A stretch of 64,000 nucleotides of DNA from Methanobacterium_C sp963845285 (GCA_963845285.1 CAWJRO010000006.1:1-64000), one strand, 5' to 3'. Numbered from the stretch's first letter, positions 1 to 9,400 are shown. Notes: generated by a model from the letters alone, not told the origin. A program made the numbers and translations.

Positions 1-106
1 TGTAAAAGCAGACATCGGAAGGATGAAGTACATACCTGAAGCCGAATTTGATGAGAAAATCAAAGAAATTCAGGACAAAGTAATCAAACAATGCAGCGAG
101 GTATGA
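1..106 (+). CDS. atpA: A-type ATP synthase subunit A, C-terminal end (partial)
   Basis: The reading frame is open from base 2 to the TGA at 104-106 and gives the last 34 residues, ending IKQCSEV. Only the C-terminal tail of the catalytic A subunit of the A1Ao ATP synthase is in the window, so the nucleotide-binding domain cannot be seen. The identification rests on the tail and on the position directly before atpB, the usual atpA-atpB-atpD order. The stop codon overlaps an ATG of the next gene (ATGA), which suggests translational coupling. Confidence 0.85.
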   Translation, partial: VKADIGRMKYIPEAEFDEKIKEIQDKVIKQCSEV

Positions 107-108
107 AA

Positions 109-1502
109 ATGAAGATAGATATCAAAACAAAGGAATACACAACAGTTTCCGAAGTTTCCGGTCCTCTCATGATCGTCGAAGGTGTTGAAGGTGTAGCTTA
201 CAACGAAATTGTGGAAATTGAAACACCCGCTGGTGACCAGAGACAAGGTCAGGTTCTAGAGGTTAGTGAAGGTCTGGCTGTTGTGCAGGTCTTTGAAGGA
301 ACAAGCGATCTGAACACATCAACCACAAAAGTTCGATTCACCGGTGAAACAGCAAAACTCGGTGTTTCGACAGACATGCTCGGAAGGATCTTCAATGGTA
401 CAGGTAAACCAATAGACGGCGGCCCCGAGATAATACCAGAAAAAGAACTGGATATCAACGGTAACCCAATGAACCCTTCAGCAAGGGAATTCCCAGCAGA
501 ATTCATAGAAACAGGTGTATCAACCATAGACGGTATGAACACCCTTGTTCGTGGACAGAAACTGCCTATATTTTCAGGTTCCGGTCTGCCACACAACGAG
601 CTTGCAGCACAGATAGCAAGACAAGCTAAAGTTATAGGTGAAGAAACAGAGTTTGCAGTTATATTTGCAGCTATGGGTATCACTCACGAGGAAGCAAACT
701 ACTTTATGAGAGATTTCGAGCGAACAGGAGCTCTTGAGAGAGTTACAGTCTTCATGAACCTTGCAGATGACCCTGCAATTGAGAGGATCATCACACCTAA
801 AATGGCCTTAACAACAGCAGAATACTTTGCATTTGAGAAAAACATGCACGTGCTTGTTATACTCACTGACCTTACAAACTACTGTGAGGCTCTCAGGGAG
901 ATTTCAGCAGCAAGGGACGAGGTTCCAGGAAGACGTGGATACCCTGGTTACATGTACACGGACCTTGCAACAATGTATGAACGTGCAGGAAGGATAAGGG
1001 GTAAAGAAGGTTCAATTACACAGATGCCTATACTTGTTATGCCCCAAGACGACATAACCCACCCAATTCCAGACTTAACTGGTTACATCACAGAGGGACA
1101 GATTGTATTAAGCAGGGACCTTTACAGGAAAGGTATATATCCACCAGTAGATGTTTTACCATCACTTTCAAGGTTGATGAGTGGTGGAATTGGTGAAGGT
1201 CAAACAAGAGAAGACCACAGCGGTGTTTCAGACCAGCTTTACTCAGCATACGCTGAAGGTCGTGATTTCTAAGAGATTTAATGGCTGTTGTGGGTGAAGA
1301 AGCACTCACAGAAAGGGACAGGAAGTTCCTGCACTTTGCAGACGCATTTGAGAAACAGTTCATAACCCAGACAAAAGACGAAGACAGGTCCATTGAGGAA
1401 ACATTAAACCTCGGTTGGGAACTTTTAAGCCTCTTACCTGAAGCTGAACTCAAACGTGTACGTGCAGAACACATTCCTAAATACCACCCAGCATACAAAT
1501 AA
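109..1502 (+). CDS. atpB: A-type ATP synthase subunit B, interrupted by a frameshift near 1267-1270
   Basis: This is the non-catalytic nucleotide-binding B subunit of the membrane A1Ao ATP synthase. The start at 109 is preferred over 91 or 103 because a GAGGT ribosome site at 98-102 is correctly spaced and the N-terminus then matches the family (MKIDIKTKEYTT). Typical B-subunit blocks are present, such as SGSGLPHNELAAQIARQAKV and FMNLADDPAIERI. The frame stops at 1272 after AEGRDF, about 75 residues short of the usual 460. A second frame from about 1269 to 1502 supplies the missing end (LRDLMAVVGEEALTERDRKF to HPAYK). Removing two bases (CT) at 1269-1270 restores the family sequence GRDLRDLMAVV exactly. 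The gene is essential in these organisms, so a sequencing or assembly error is the likeliest cause; a real lesion or recoding is possible. Confidence 0.93.
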
Positions 1503-1560
1503 AACCCTTAAATTTATCTTTATAATTTTTTTAAAGATTTAAGGGGAAATGAGGGATAAA

Positions 1561-2205
1561 ATGGCTCAAGAGATGATAGAAGGAATCAATCCAACAAGGA
1601 TGGAACTTCTAAAACTGAAAGATAGGGAAAAACTTGCAGTTAAAGGTCACAGCCTCCTTAAAGAGAAGAGGAATGCTTTAATTATGGAGTTCTTCAACAT
1701 ACTTGAACGTGTTAAAGGTTCAAGGGAAAACGTTGAAGAGCAACTTAAGGAGGCCTACAAGGATCTGGCAACTGCTCAGATAGTAATGGGAGACCTTGCT
1801 GTCCGTAAAGCTTCAATGGCTGTTAAAGAATCAGTTGAAGTTGACATTGACTCTCGAAGTATAATGGGTGTTGTTGTACCGGTAATAGAATCCAAAACCA
1901 CCAAAACAAGAACCATGGTTGACAGAGGATACGGTTTCATTGACACCTCTGTAAAACTTGATGAAGCTGCCAAAAAATTCGAAAAATCCATAGAACTCAT
2001 AATCGAACTTGGAGAGATAGAAAAAACGATAATACTTCTTGCAAGTGAGATAGAATCAACAAAAAGACGTGTTAACGCCCTTGAACATATTATTGTTCCA
2101 AGGATCGAAAATACCGTCAAGTACATTGATATGAGGCTTGAAGAGATGGAAAGGGAGAATTTCGTAAGGCTGAAAATGATCAAAAAAACCATGGAGATGG
2201 AGTAA
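1561..2205 (+). CDS. atpD: A-type ATP synthase subunit D
   Basis: The 214-residue protein is the central-stalk D subunit, which rotates inside the A3B3 head and couples it to the membrane ring. It starts MAQEMIEGINPTR, the typical start of the family, and is largely long alpha helices forming an N- and C-terminal coiled coil with a short globular middle. The ATG at 1561 is chosen over the upstream in-frame ATG at 1549 because GAGGG at 1551-1555 is a well-spaced ribosome site and the family begins at this methionine. It lies 58 bases after atpB and overlaps the next gene by one base, so it belongs to the ATP synthase operon. Confidence 0.95.
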   Translation: MAQEMIEGINPTRMELLKLKDREKLAVKGHSLLKEKRNALIMEFFNILERVKGSRENVEEQLKEAYKDLATAQIVMGDLAVRKASMAVKESVEVDIDSRSIMGVVVPVIESKTTKTRTMVDRGYGFIDTSVKLDEAAKKFEKSIELIIELGEIEKTIILLASEIESTKRRVNALEHIIVPRIENTVKYIDMRLEEMERENFVRLKMIKKTMEME

Positions 2206-2588
2206 TGGTCAGAATAGTAACCAGACTGGGAAAAATAAAGAAGGAAGTAGAAGATCTTGAAGCAACTAGGGTTGATTTCAAAATTGGAACTATTGTGGGA
2301 AAATTGAGAGCCATAATAGCCGATGACGAAATAAACTTTAAAAAGGGTGATGCTAAACCCATTAAGATCAAAAATATTAAAATTCCTGCAAATCATATAT
2401 GCTTCCTTTATGCCTATGCAGAAAACAGGTACGGGCACACCATAGCTGTAGGTGAAGAAACACCATTACCCATTAGTATGGATAGAAATGTGGACCATGC
2501 AACATTCGTTGCAGCTTTAAACGGCAGCATAAAAAAAGATGATTTAATTGGCGTACTGATACTTCTACCAATGGAACTTATGAGGTAG
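2205..2588 (+). CDS. Conserved archaeal protein (possibly DUF22 family) at end of ATP synthase operon
   Basis: A 127-residue soluble protein with no signal peptide or membrane segment. The start ATG overlaps the last base of the atpD stop, so the two are almost certainly co-transcribed and coupled. The composition is beta-rich (for example KPIKIKNIKIPANHICFLYAYAENRYGHT). From memory, methanogen atpD is followed by a small DUF22-type protein, and length and position fit that, but I could not test the family. A role in ATP synthase assembly or regulation is only suggested by its place. No catalytic motif is visible. Confidence 0.75.
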   Translation: MVRIVTRLGKIKKEVEDLEATRVDFKIGTIVGKLRAIIADDEINFKKGDAKPIKIKNIKIPANHICFLYAYAENRYGHTIAVGEETPLPISMDRNVDHATFVAALNGSIKKDDLIGVLILLPMELMR

Positions 2589-2600
2589 TATCAGCTTCCA

Positions 2601-2650
2601 TTTTCTTTATTTTTTTGAAATTCAATATTTTTTTGAATCCTTTTTTGAAT
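2601..2650 (+). terminator. T-rich terminator region of the ATP synthase operon
   Basis: Right after the last operon gene the plus strand carries repeated oligo-T runs (2610-2617 and 2628-2634, then more after 2640). Archaeal RNA polymerase stops at such runs, usually without a hairpin. The next gene is on the opposite strand, so termination is needed here. Confidence 0.4.
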
Positions 2651-2705
2651 CATTATTTTCAAAAATTAAAACTATTTTATTGCAAGATTAATATTGTAAG
2701 ATTAA

Positions 2706-3113
2706 TTAATTGTTACCCAATTTTTCCTTAATAAAATCGTTCATAGAACCTTTAATGTTCTGTATTTGAACCATAAGATCTTCTATCATGTATTTAATTT
2801 CAGAATAAGACTCAATTTTACTTTGATTATCTTTATCTAACTTTTTCAATGCTTTTATTCTTCGGGATTTGTTTGAACCTCCAAAAACACTTAACACCCC
2901 TGAATTCTTTTTATCCATGATCATCCTCTTCTTTTTGAGGTGATCCGTCTCAATGGATCGTATCTCCCCAATAACACTCTGCTTAAGCTGCAGTAATATC
3001 TCTTCTTTCTCATTTAATTCAGCCAGAAGACGTCTTGAATCTGCAATGGATGATAGTTCCATATCAATGTCCGCTATTTCAACAAGTATATCATGATAAT
3101 TCTTGACACTCAT
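2706..3113 (-). CDS. Small coiled-coil protein of unknown function
   Basis: A 135-residue charged protein with two stretches of heptad-like leucine, isoleucine and charged residues (about 8-65 and 90-130) joined by a short region with GGSNKSRR. This predicts an antiparallel or dimeric coiled coil. No family is recognised. A ribosome site (AAGGTG) precedes the ATG by about seven bases. It lies alone between the ATP synthase operon and another unknown minus-strand gene. The strong start signal and lack of competing frames support a real gene. Confidence 0.7.
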   Translation of the reverse strand: MSVKNYHDILVEIADIDMELSSIADSRRLLAELNEKEEILLQLKQSVIGEIRSIETDHLKKKRMIMDKKNSGVLSVFGGSNKSRRIKALKKLDKDNQSKIESYSEIKYMIEDLMVQIQNIKGSMNDFIKEKLGNN

Positions 3114-3378
3114 TTGTTACACCTTCACCATAAATCGTGAAATAATAATTAAACTATTAAAAGTTACATTTTAAAAAGATTAAATCTTTAATAATTTTAT
3201 AGCTTTAAATAAAGGTTCATATAAATTATAAAAATTAATATAATCTAAAAAAAGTTTTTAGGGTTATTTTACATTCAGTAAGGTTGTTTATCATTGAAAT
3301 TATTTACCTCATCAAAAATTTATGTTACCTAAATTTTAACAAACCAATTGGGTATCCAAAAAATTATCCACTTAGTTA

Positions 3379-3711
3379 TCAATTACCTTCAACAAAAACG
3401 TTGATCATACCATCTTTAACTTCACAACGTGTTTTAATATCTTCATTATTTGAATCCATATCCCTTAATTTATAAATAACGTTTGCAAGTGAGATTGTGT
3501 TGAAAACTCCCATTTTATTGGCAGGTTTTGAGGATATTAAAAGTATGTTTACAACCTCATCTTTTATTAAGACATTATAATTTATACCGTTGATGTAAAT
3601 CGTATCAGAAAGTCGGAGCAAAAGTTTTATAGGTTTTATTGGAAGTCCGCTTTTACTTATAATCCGTTTTATTTTATCGTTTTCCCTGCATTGTTCCACA
3701 TTTATATCCAT
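3379..3711 (-). CDS. Hypothetical protein, about 110 residues
   Basis: No family is recognised. The product is soluble and mixed alpha/beta, with a hydrophobic centre (VLIKDEVVNILLISSKPA). The ATG at 3711 is preferred over GTG codons four and five positions upstream because the sequence GGTGGTGAT is then a ribosome site at normal distance. The neighbouring genes on the plus strand are divergent, so this is a single-gene unit. Confidence rests on the start signal and an uninterrupted frame. Confidence 0.6.
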   Translation of the reverse strand: MDINVEQCRENDKIKRIISKSGLPIKPIKLLLRLSDTIYINGINYNVLIKDEVVNILLISSKPANKMGVFNTISLANVIYKLRDMDSNNEDIKTRCEVKDGMINVFVEGN

Positions 3712-3840
3712 CTTTATCACCACCCCTTTTTCTTATATACATCTCTTTTATTCGATGAGTTGTATACATATTCCGTCAAGTTACAAGTTTGTTTATAAAT
3801 CAAAAAGTACTATATCACACAAGACAGATAAGTTTAATAA

Positions 3841-4248
3841 ATGACAGGTGATTTCAACCGAGCTGACAGATTGGTAAAAAAACATATTCTGAGCCTCAAC
3901 AGACACATTCCAAAGCAGAGAAAAACCTTGGAAGAATTACTTAAGGAAGATAGACCCCATGTTGTAGGTGCGGATGGTACAAGACACAGGTTTAAAACTG
4001 CCGAGCTTGAGAAAATTGCAGAAATGATACCTGAATCAAAGTATCACCTACTAAAATTGCCAATTTACATAGAGATCGAATCCACAACATCAGGCGCCAG
4101 GATAACAGGCCAGATCGATACAAAAATAGTATGCAAAATCCTTGAGATAGAACACTGTTCAGGGGAGATTTTCATTTATAGACCAGATATAAAAACCTTA
4201 AGAAAGGAATTCCCAACAGCAACCCAGTATATGTTCCTAGTGAGGTGA
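3841..4248 (+). CDS. UPF0216 family protein
   Basis: The 135-residue protein matches the archaeal UPF0216 family as I recall it: an N-terminal LNRHIPKQRKTLEELL block followed by a conserved DG and a beta-rich second half (GEIFIYRPDIKTLRKEFPT). Function is unknown. No ribosome site is visible in front of the ATG, so the message may be leaderless. The next small membrane-protein gene starts four bases downstream, and the two are probably one operon. Confidence 0.8.
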   Translation: MTGDFNRADRLVKKHILSLNRHIPKQRKTLEELLKEDRPHVVGADGTRHRFKTAELEKIAEMIPESKYHLLKLPIYIEIESTTSGARITGQIDTKIVCKILEIEHCSGEIFIYRPDIKTLRKEFPTATQYMFLVR

Positions 4249-4252
4249 ACAA

Positions 4253-4402
4253 GTGAGACAAGACCCCTTTGAAGATCTGATAAAAGACCCTGATAAACGT
4301 GCAAAGTTATTCATGTACTTTACAATTGCAATGATAATATCAACGTTTATGATAGCAATTGGAACAATAATATTCATTCTGCATGTTCTGAAGATAATTT
4401 AA
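4253..4402 (+). CDS. Small single-span membrane protein (49 residues)
   Basis: This short gene begins with GTG at 4253 and ends at TAA 4400-4402. The product starts MRQDPFEDLIKDPDKRAKLF, a charged head, and continues with one hydrophobic span of about 27 residues (residues 21-47). GAGGTG at 4242-4247 is a suitable ribosome site and overlaps the UPF0216 stop, so the two genes are coupled. The product is likely a membrane-anchored small protein with its N-terminus in the cytoplasm. No function is known to me. Confidence 0.75.
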   Translation: MRQDPFEDLIKDPDKRAKLFMYFTIAMIISTFMIAIGTIIFILHVLKII

Positions 4403-4491
4403 ATAGAGTTAAATCCATCTTCATTTTATTCAATTACATTTACATGAAAATTAAATAACTTTCATAAAAATCAAAGATTATATAAAGTAGA

Positions 4492-4672
4492 GAGGATTTC
4501 TAAAAACCTCTAAAATTTAATAATATTAAAAGCTGTAACTTAATTATCACAAATAAATACGCCATTTAAGATAATTATTGGTCATTAATAACTCAATTAA
4601 GTCATTAATAAATTATCATAAAACTATTTCCAAACGTAATATCAACAGTAAATGAAGTTAATAGAAATTCTC
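4492..4672 (+). mobile_element. MITE family 1, copy A (181 bp)
   Basis: Non-coding element bounded by inverted ends (GAGGATTTCTA at the left, TAGAAATTCTC at the right) and flanked by the direct repeat TAGA at 4488-4491 and 4673-4676. It is one of five related copies in this window. The rest of the 4403-4809 spacer is AT-rich and shows nothing else. Confidence 0.88.
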
Positions 4673-4809
4673 TAGAGTTTTAAAGTAGAGTTTGATCAAA
4701 TAAATTACAATATAACAAATTTTTCATTAAAGGGGTTTTTATTACTCTTCAAAAAAGCCTTTATTCTCCTCTTTAAAAAAATTCTTTATTCTCCAAAAAA
4801 GTAAACATT

Positions 4810-5937
4810 TCATAATGGAAAACTTCTAAGCTCCCTGTAAACCTTTTCCACAATCCTTTTGGCGGAATAAACTGCATCTTCAAGAACTCTGTTTGATGTT
4901 ACAACCGTTGCAACAGGCTCACCTTTTTCTATTATAACGTTTTTATGGGGAATATCATAAACTCCATCAAAATCCAAGTTTCCAACAATGGAGCGCTCCT
5001 CTGCAAACACTATCATTTTCACAGCGAACTTTTTAGGGGCAGGCATATCCATAAGTTCTCCCTGACACGCTTTTATATGGGCTTCAACCATGTTTATGCC
5101 CAGTGCCGCCTCAGCACATTCAAATGTTCCCTGAAAACGCGGGTTAACCTCAATAACATAAGTATCATCACCCCTTTGGATCATGTCAACTCCGTTTGAT
5201 CCAACAAGATTTAAAGATTTTACAACATCTTCTGCAATTTTAGAAGCTTCGAAATCATCATTTGAAGGTGCGATGTTTCCGCAGTAACCATAAGGCTCAA
5301 TCTGACCCAATCTTCTGCCAATTATTTGTTTACTTGTTAAGATTGTTCTAGCTTCATGTCCATCTGAAAGTACTGAAGCACTGATACTTTCACCTTCCAC
5401 AATTTCCTGGAGAATTGCTTCATTTAATGGACAAGTTGGATCTTTATCTTCAAGATTTATGATACCTATTCCTCCAGATCCTGAGAGTGGTTTCAATAGA
5501 AATTTCTTATCCTGAAATTCATCTGCGATTTCAAAAGCTTCACTGAGATCGTGAACAATGTAGGTTTCTGGAAGTTTGAATTCACCTTGAAGTTTCTTAT
5601 GAAGTTTGTATTTATCTTCAACATCCCCAATATCTTTATTTCCAATTATCTTATTTTTTGGGAAGTTTTCAGGTGATGCTCCTGATGCACATATTATAAA
5701 ATCAGTCACATCTATAAAGTCCTCTGCAAGATCTTTTAAAACATCCGGATCAAATCCCTGAACAAACCTACCACAGGATTTATAGGGCTTTTGGGATAAA
5801 ACACAGTTTCTATAATCTGAACACTGCATTAAATCCTTTGTAAAAAAGTAGTCAGCAGAATAAACAGTATATCTAAGTCTTTTTAAAGAACATACTATTG
5901 GTCTTGTGTTTGCACCTACAACAAGCGCTTTTTCCAT
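4810..5937 (-). CDS. ATP-grasp enzyme (carboxylate-amine ligase type)
   Basis: A protein of about 375 residues with an ATP-grasp fold. An N-terminal Rossmann-like domain begins EKALVVGANTRPIV. The glycine-rich ATP loop is KPLSGSGGIGII. The metal- and phosphate-binding end of the fold is VIEVNPRFQGTFECAE (E, N and R are the usual catalytic residues). Such enzymes join a carboxylate to an amine through an acyl-phosphate; the substrate is unknown. It resembles archaeal ligases related to biotin carboxylase (COG2232 type, from memory). The ATG at 5937 is chosen over an upstream GTG at 5949. It stands alone between a mobile element and tRNA-Gln. Confidence 0.82.
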   Translation of the reverse strand: MEKALVVGANTRPIVCSLKRLRYTVYSADYFFTKDLMQCSDYRNCVLSQKPYKSCGRFVQGFDPDVLKDLAEDFIDVTDFIICASGASPENFPKNKIIGNKDIGDVEDKYKLHKKLQGEFKLPETYIVHDLSEAFEIADEFQDKKFLLKPLSGSGGIGIINLEDKDPTCPLNEAILQEIVEGESISASVLSDGHEARTILTSKQIIGRRLGQIEPYGYCGNIAPSNDDFEASKIAEDVVKSLNLVGSNGVDMIQRGDDTYVIEVNPRFQGTFECAEAALGINMVEAHIKACQGELMDMPAPKKFAVKMIVFAEERSIVGNLDFDGVYDIPHKNVIIEKGEPVATVVTSNRVLEDAVYSAKRIVEKVYRELRSFPL

Positions 5938-6040
5938 AAGATTACCCACAAATTTGATAAATGATATATAGATCTTGATATAAAGTTTGATGAAAAATTT
6001 TAGATTTTTAGATATGTTTTAATTGAATTAAAAATTAAAG

Positions 6041-6112
6041 CAGTCCCGAGCGGAGTCGAACCGCCGTCTCCGGCTCCAAAGGCCAGAAGGATTACCACTA
6101 CCCCACGGGACT
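6041..6112 (-). tRNA. tRNA-Gln (anticodon TTG)
   Basis: The minus strand folds as a tRNA. The 7-bp acceptor stem is AGTCCCG with CGGGACT, the T arm contains GGTTCGACTCC, and the anticodon loop CTTTGGA carries TTG, which reads CAA. The discriminator base is G and no CCA end is encoded. Confidence 0.95.
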
Positions 6113-6117
6113 AAAAC

Positions 6118-6138
6118 TAAAAAAGACCGCACTGCGGT
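6118..6138 (-). terminator. Hairpin and T-run between the Cas4-like gene and tRNA-Gln
   Basis: On the minus strand the sequence ACCGCAGTGCGGT can form a 6-bp hairpin and is followed by a run of T. It lies after the Cas4-like gene and only a few bases before tRNA-Gln. It could end the upstream transcript or be part of the tRNA 5' leader. Confidence 0.4.
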
Positions 6139-6188
6139 AATTTGTTTTTTGTACAGATGTCATATTTAAGCTTATCGACGTGAATATC

Positions 6189-6854
6189 CTAAAAATCCAC
6201 TTTCTTATCACACAAATTATTAAACCTACATCTCCTGCATTTATTAGGGTTTTTAGTGGGACGGAATTCCTTATTTCCCATTAAAAGTTCATGAACACGG
6301 TTTATAAGATTTATTGTGTTCTTCTCAGCTGCATCATTAAAGTAAGCTGACCAGTAAACATTATCAGTACCTCTCTGGCGCAGAGACCCTATTATCTTTC
6401 TATCATCACCAACCATGTCCTTGAATGCCAGGCAGTAGCCGTAGACCTGGTTGATGCTGGAGTAGTAGGGCACTGTACCTGGTTTATCATCAATGATTAC
6501 AAATTCATCCGGGGTCATCCAAACTTCATCTATAAAACCACGTATACCATAGCGTGCAGATAGAACTGGAAATTCCCTTGAAAGGATTTCTGCACTTTGA
6601 GATGTTTCCAACATTTCTTCAAATGTTGCAGGTTTTGCTCCTTCCTTAAAATGCGTCTCTAAAGTAGCATGTTCTATTGTGCCTTTAACCATAGCTTTGG
6701 TTGGTTTAACTTCAAAGCCCTTGACATTTTCCAGGTAGATACCATACTCACAGAATCCCTGCTTGTTGAGCCAGCTTATGGGAAAATTGTTTTTATTTTC
6801 GATTATCTTAACCTGGGATATGGTTGGATGTGGAATGGATTTACCCTTTTTCAT
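6189..6854 (-). CDS. Cas4/RecB-like PD-(D/E)XK nuclease with iron-sulfur cysteines
   Basis: The 221-residue protein has the layout of stand-alone Cas4-type nucleases. One cysteine is near the N-terminus (GFCEYG, about residue 34). The nuclease core has GFIDEVW (motif with D) and VIIDDKPG (the D-x-K motif). A C-terminal cluster, NKCRRCRFNNLC, supplies three more cysteines, so a [4Fe-4S] cluster is likely. Such enzymes cut single-stranded DNA ends. No CRISPR array or other cas gene is in the window, so a role in repair or recombination is at least as likely as adaptation. GAGGG before the ATG supports this start. Confidence 0.82.
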   Translation of the reverse strand: MKKGKSIPHPTISQVKIIENKNNFPISWLNKQGFCEYGIYLENVKGFEVKPTKAMVKGTIEHATLETHFKEGAKPATFEEMLETSQSAEILSREFPVLSARYGIRGFIDEVWMTPDEFVIIDDKPGTVPYYSSINQVYGYCLAFKDMVGDDRKIIGSLRQRGTDNVYWSAYFNDAAEKNTINLINRVHELLMGNKEFRPTKNPNKCRRCRFNNLCDKKVDF

Positions 6855-7112
6855 GTTAATTCCCTCAAGAAATTATTACGTGAACAGTGCAATTTAATGT
6901 AATGAAATTTAATTTAGTAGGGTTCCTCTGTTAAAATAACTAAATATTATTCCATGAACTACATATTACTCGCTTAATTGTCTAATATGACAAGAAAGCT
7001 TGCTCCAAACATGGATAAAACATTTTAACACACATTTCTTATACACACTTTATTTAAAATTAAGGTTTGGTTAATAAAATCTTTACGAGAGAGTGTATGA
7101 TAATAAAATTAA

Positions 7113-7293
7113 GAGGATTTCTAAAAACCTCTAAAATTTAATAATATTAAAAGCTGTAACTTAATTATCACAAATAACTACGCCATTTAAAACAATTATT
7201 AACCCTTAATAAATCAATTAAGTCATTAATAATTATCATGAAACTATTTCTAAACATAATATCAACAGTGAATGAAGGTTAATAGAAATTCTC
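7113..7293 (+). mobile_element. MITE family 1, copy B (181 bp)
   Basis: Same ends as copy A (GAGGATTTCTA and TAGAAATTCTC) and nearly the same interior. The target duplication is TTAA at 7109-7112 and 7294-7297. It sits in the 6855-7551 spacer between two minus-strand genes; nothing else is seen there. Confidence 0.9.
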
Positions 7294-7551
7294 TTAAAAC
7301 TTTTAATTAAAAAAAATTAGGATTAATTTGATTCAAGTAAAAACTGGTTCAATTTAAGGTGGGTTAAATTAAGAAAAATAGATAAATTCAAATTTTATTT
7401 ATTTATAGTTAATTACCAAAGGTTTTATACTAATTTTTTCCAAAAATCAGGAAAAAATGATTTGAATTTGATCAAGAGCACTTTATGGAACTTATCCGTT
7501 CCAAAAGTTTAATAAAGTTACGTTATTAATTATACTTTGTGATTCTTTAAC

Positions 7552-8136
7552 TTATTTACCCTCTTCATCTTGCTCTTTTTTGCCACTATTACTTAAACGA
7601 CTTTTTAAAGTGGACCAGATATCTTTATCTTTCTGCATGTTGAGCTCGTCTTCCAGGATCTTGTTTTTTTCAACTTCAAGGTCATGTTGCTTCTTCAAAA
7701 CATAATAATTGGTTTTTTTATCTTCAAGCTGCCTTGAAAGTTCGTTATTTTTATCTTCCAGGGTTTTGATCCGTTCATCTTCAAGCCGCAGTTTCTTATT
7801 GGTTTTGGCATTTTTAGAGACAGCAGCCTTGTAAGATTTTGACAGTTCGTTGTGTTTCCACTCCAATTCTGCAAGCTCCTTCTCATAATCCCCCATACTG
7901 TTTTGATATCCCTTAAGATTATCCAGATAGGCACCCAGTTCAGACACTTCTTCTCCCACTAATTCACTGAAATGTTTTTTGGGTATTATGAAAACCTCTT
8001 CACTACACTCCATATCATCAGACTTTTTTAGAGGTATAAGATACTGGTTATATTCATATATCTTAGTTCTACCCCCAACCGTCTTTTTCGTCCGTTTTTT
8101 ATAGCATTTAACAGCTGAATTTATTACCTTTACCAT
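7552..8136 (-). CDS. Coiled-coil protein of unknown function
   Basis: A protein of about 194 residues. The first 70 residues are compact and basic (KCYKKRTKKTVGGRTKIYEYNQ is abridged here to KCYKKRTKKTVGG), with two features of a small beta domain. Residues about 80-175 are a long coiled coil rich in E, K and L (ELAELEWKHNEL, LEDKNNELSRQLEDKK). The C-terminus is charged (KKEQDEEGK). No family is recognised. The start could be the ATG at 8136 or a GTG at 8142; GGAG lies just upstream of both. It may act as a scaffold or a DNA-associated structural protein, but that is a guess. Confidence 0.7.
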   Translation of the reverse strand: MVKVINSAVKCYKKRTKKTVGGRTKIYEYNQYLIPLKKSDDMECSEEVFIIPKKHFSELVGEEVSELGAYLDNLKGYQNSMGDYEKELAELEWKHNELSKSYKAAVSKNAKTNKKLRLEDERIKTLEDKNNELSRQLEDKKTNYYVLKKQHDLEVEKNKILEDELNMQKDKDIWSTLKSRLSNSGKKEQDEEGK

Positions 8137-8411
8137 CCACACTACTCCAATTACAATTTACAGTCATAAAAACTTATTTAATCTTTACTAACACTATTAA
8201 GATCAATCCTTTTATAATTAACTTCTTTATATCTTTTTTACAAATTCTAATGTAGAACATTTTTATATTAGAATGATTTGCTTTTATTCTTTTTGGATTT
8301 CATCAGGGAGAGGTAGTTGCAATGGAAGTTGCAATGGATAGGGTTAGTGTTAATAATATTTTATGAATAAATCCCTTAAAAATAGCAAAAGTTTATTTTT
8401 AAATAAGAGTT

Positions 8412-9209
8412 TTAAATAAGAGAAGAAAATTTCATGAATTCCAAACCAACAATTAAAGCCACAGTTACACCTATGAACATGAAATCTGCTGATCTCATCT
8501 TTTTGTTTTCCACGTAAATCTTTGATTCCTCTGAATAACCCCGACTCAACATGCTAAAGTAAACTGTTTCTCCCTTTTCATAGGCCCGAAGGAACATCAT
8601 CATCACTGTATAAGCAACCTGCCTCAACCGCCACATATAAGCTGTTTTTTTACTAAATATATCAAAGTTTCTACTTTTTTGAGCATTTCTTATCCTTTCA
8701 AGCTCATCGTAGAACATGAAAAGAAACCTGATAAAGAGGCTTAATATCATTGCAAAGTCCTTGGGCATCCCTAATCTTCTGAAAGAATCTGCTACTTCCT
8801 GCATAGGACTTAAAGATGATAGGATTACTATGCATGTAAGTGAAACTATGAGTCGTGACATTAACAGTTCTGCAAATGCTATTCCCTGTGCTGTGACATG
8901 TATCCCCCAGGGTAATGTGTAAATAATTGTCCCTGCATGTACAAATGGTTGTAATACTGCTATGGACCCTCCAAATGGTAATATTAACAGTATGGTCATG
9001 AATGAATGTTTGAGTGGAAGATGTGCTACCAGTAGCAGAGCTATAAGATAAGTTTCCATTACAGCCAGGACAAATAGATCTGTTGTGTAAACAGCGTACA
9101 CCACCATAGACACTAAAATTATCAACTTAACTCTCCCATCCATGGAATGAAGAGGACTTTCTGTCATGGTTTTTCTTTCAAGTTCGTTAAGTTGGTTTGT
9201 ACCGCTCAT
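8412..9209 (-). CDS. cbiQ: Cobalt ECF transporter transmembrane component CbiQ
   Basis: The 265-residue T component of the cobalt uptake transporter, with about five or six membrane spans. The cytoplasmic coupling helices contain the expected short motifs, AQKSRN and SMLSRGYS (the alanine/serine-arginine-glycine type motif that contacts the ATPase). It follows cbiM and cbiN on the same strand, with a 191-base gap after cbiN. Cobalt is needed here for the corrinoid of methyl transfer. The ATPase gene cbiO, normally next in line, is not found downstream of it. Confidence 0.93.
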   Translation of the reverse strand: MSGTNQLNELERKTMTESPLHSMDGRVKLIILVSMVVYAVYTTDLFVLAVMETYLIALLLVAHLPLKHSFMTILLILPFGGSIAVLQPFVHAGTIIYTLPWGIHVTAQGIAFAELLMSRLIVSLTCIVILSSLSPMQEVADSFRRLGMPKDFAMILSLFIRFLFMFYDELERIRNAQKSRNFDIFSKKTAYMWRLRQVAYTVMMMFLRAYEKGETVYFSMLSRGYSEESKIYVENKKMRSADFMFIGVTVALIVGLEFMKFSSLI

Positions 9210-9400
9210 AGTTCCTCAACAAGATATTTATTAATTCTGTTTAGTGATACTAAAATTTTAATTATTTCTTTCAATAAGTTAGTTACTCATTTTGTATAAC
9301 ATGAGTAATTATTTTAAAATATAGTTTGTTTATTATTCTTATTTAATTTGTATTTCATTTAATAAAAAAAATATAGAAAAAATTTAAGTAAATTCTTTCT

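Noticed and set aside
249..683. Long antisense frames over atpB, nif and other genes
   Set aside because: They are shadows of strongly supported genes and have no start signals of their own.
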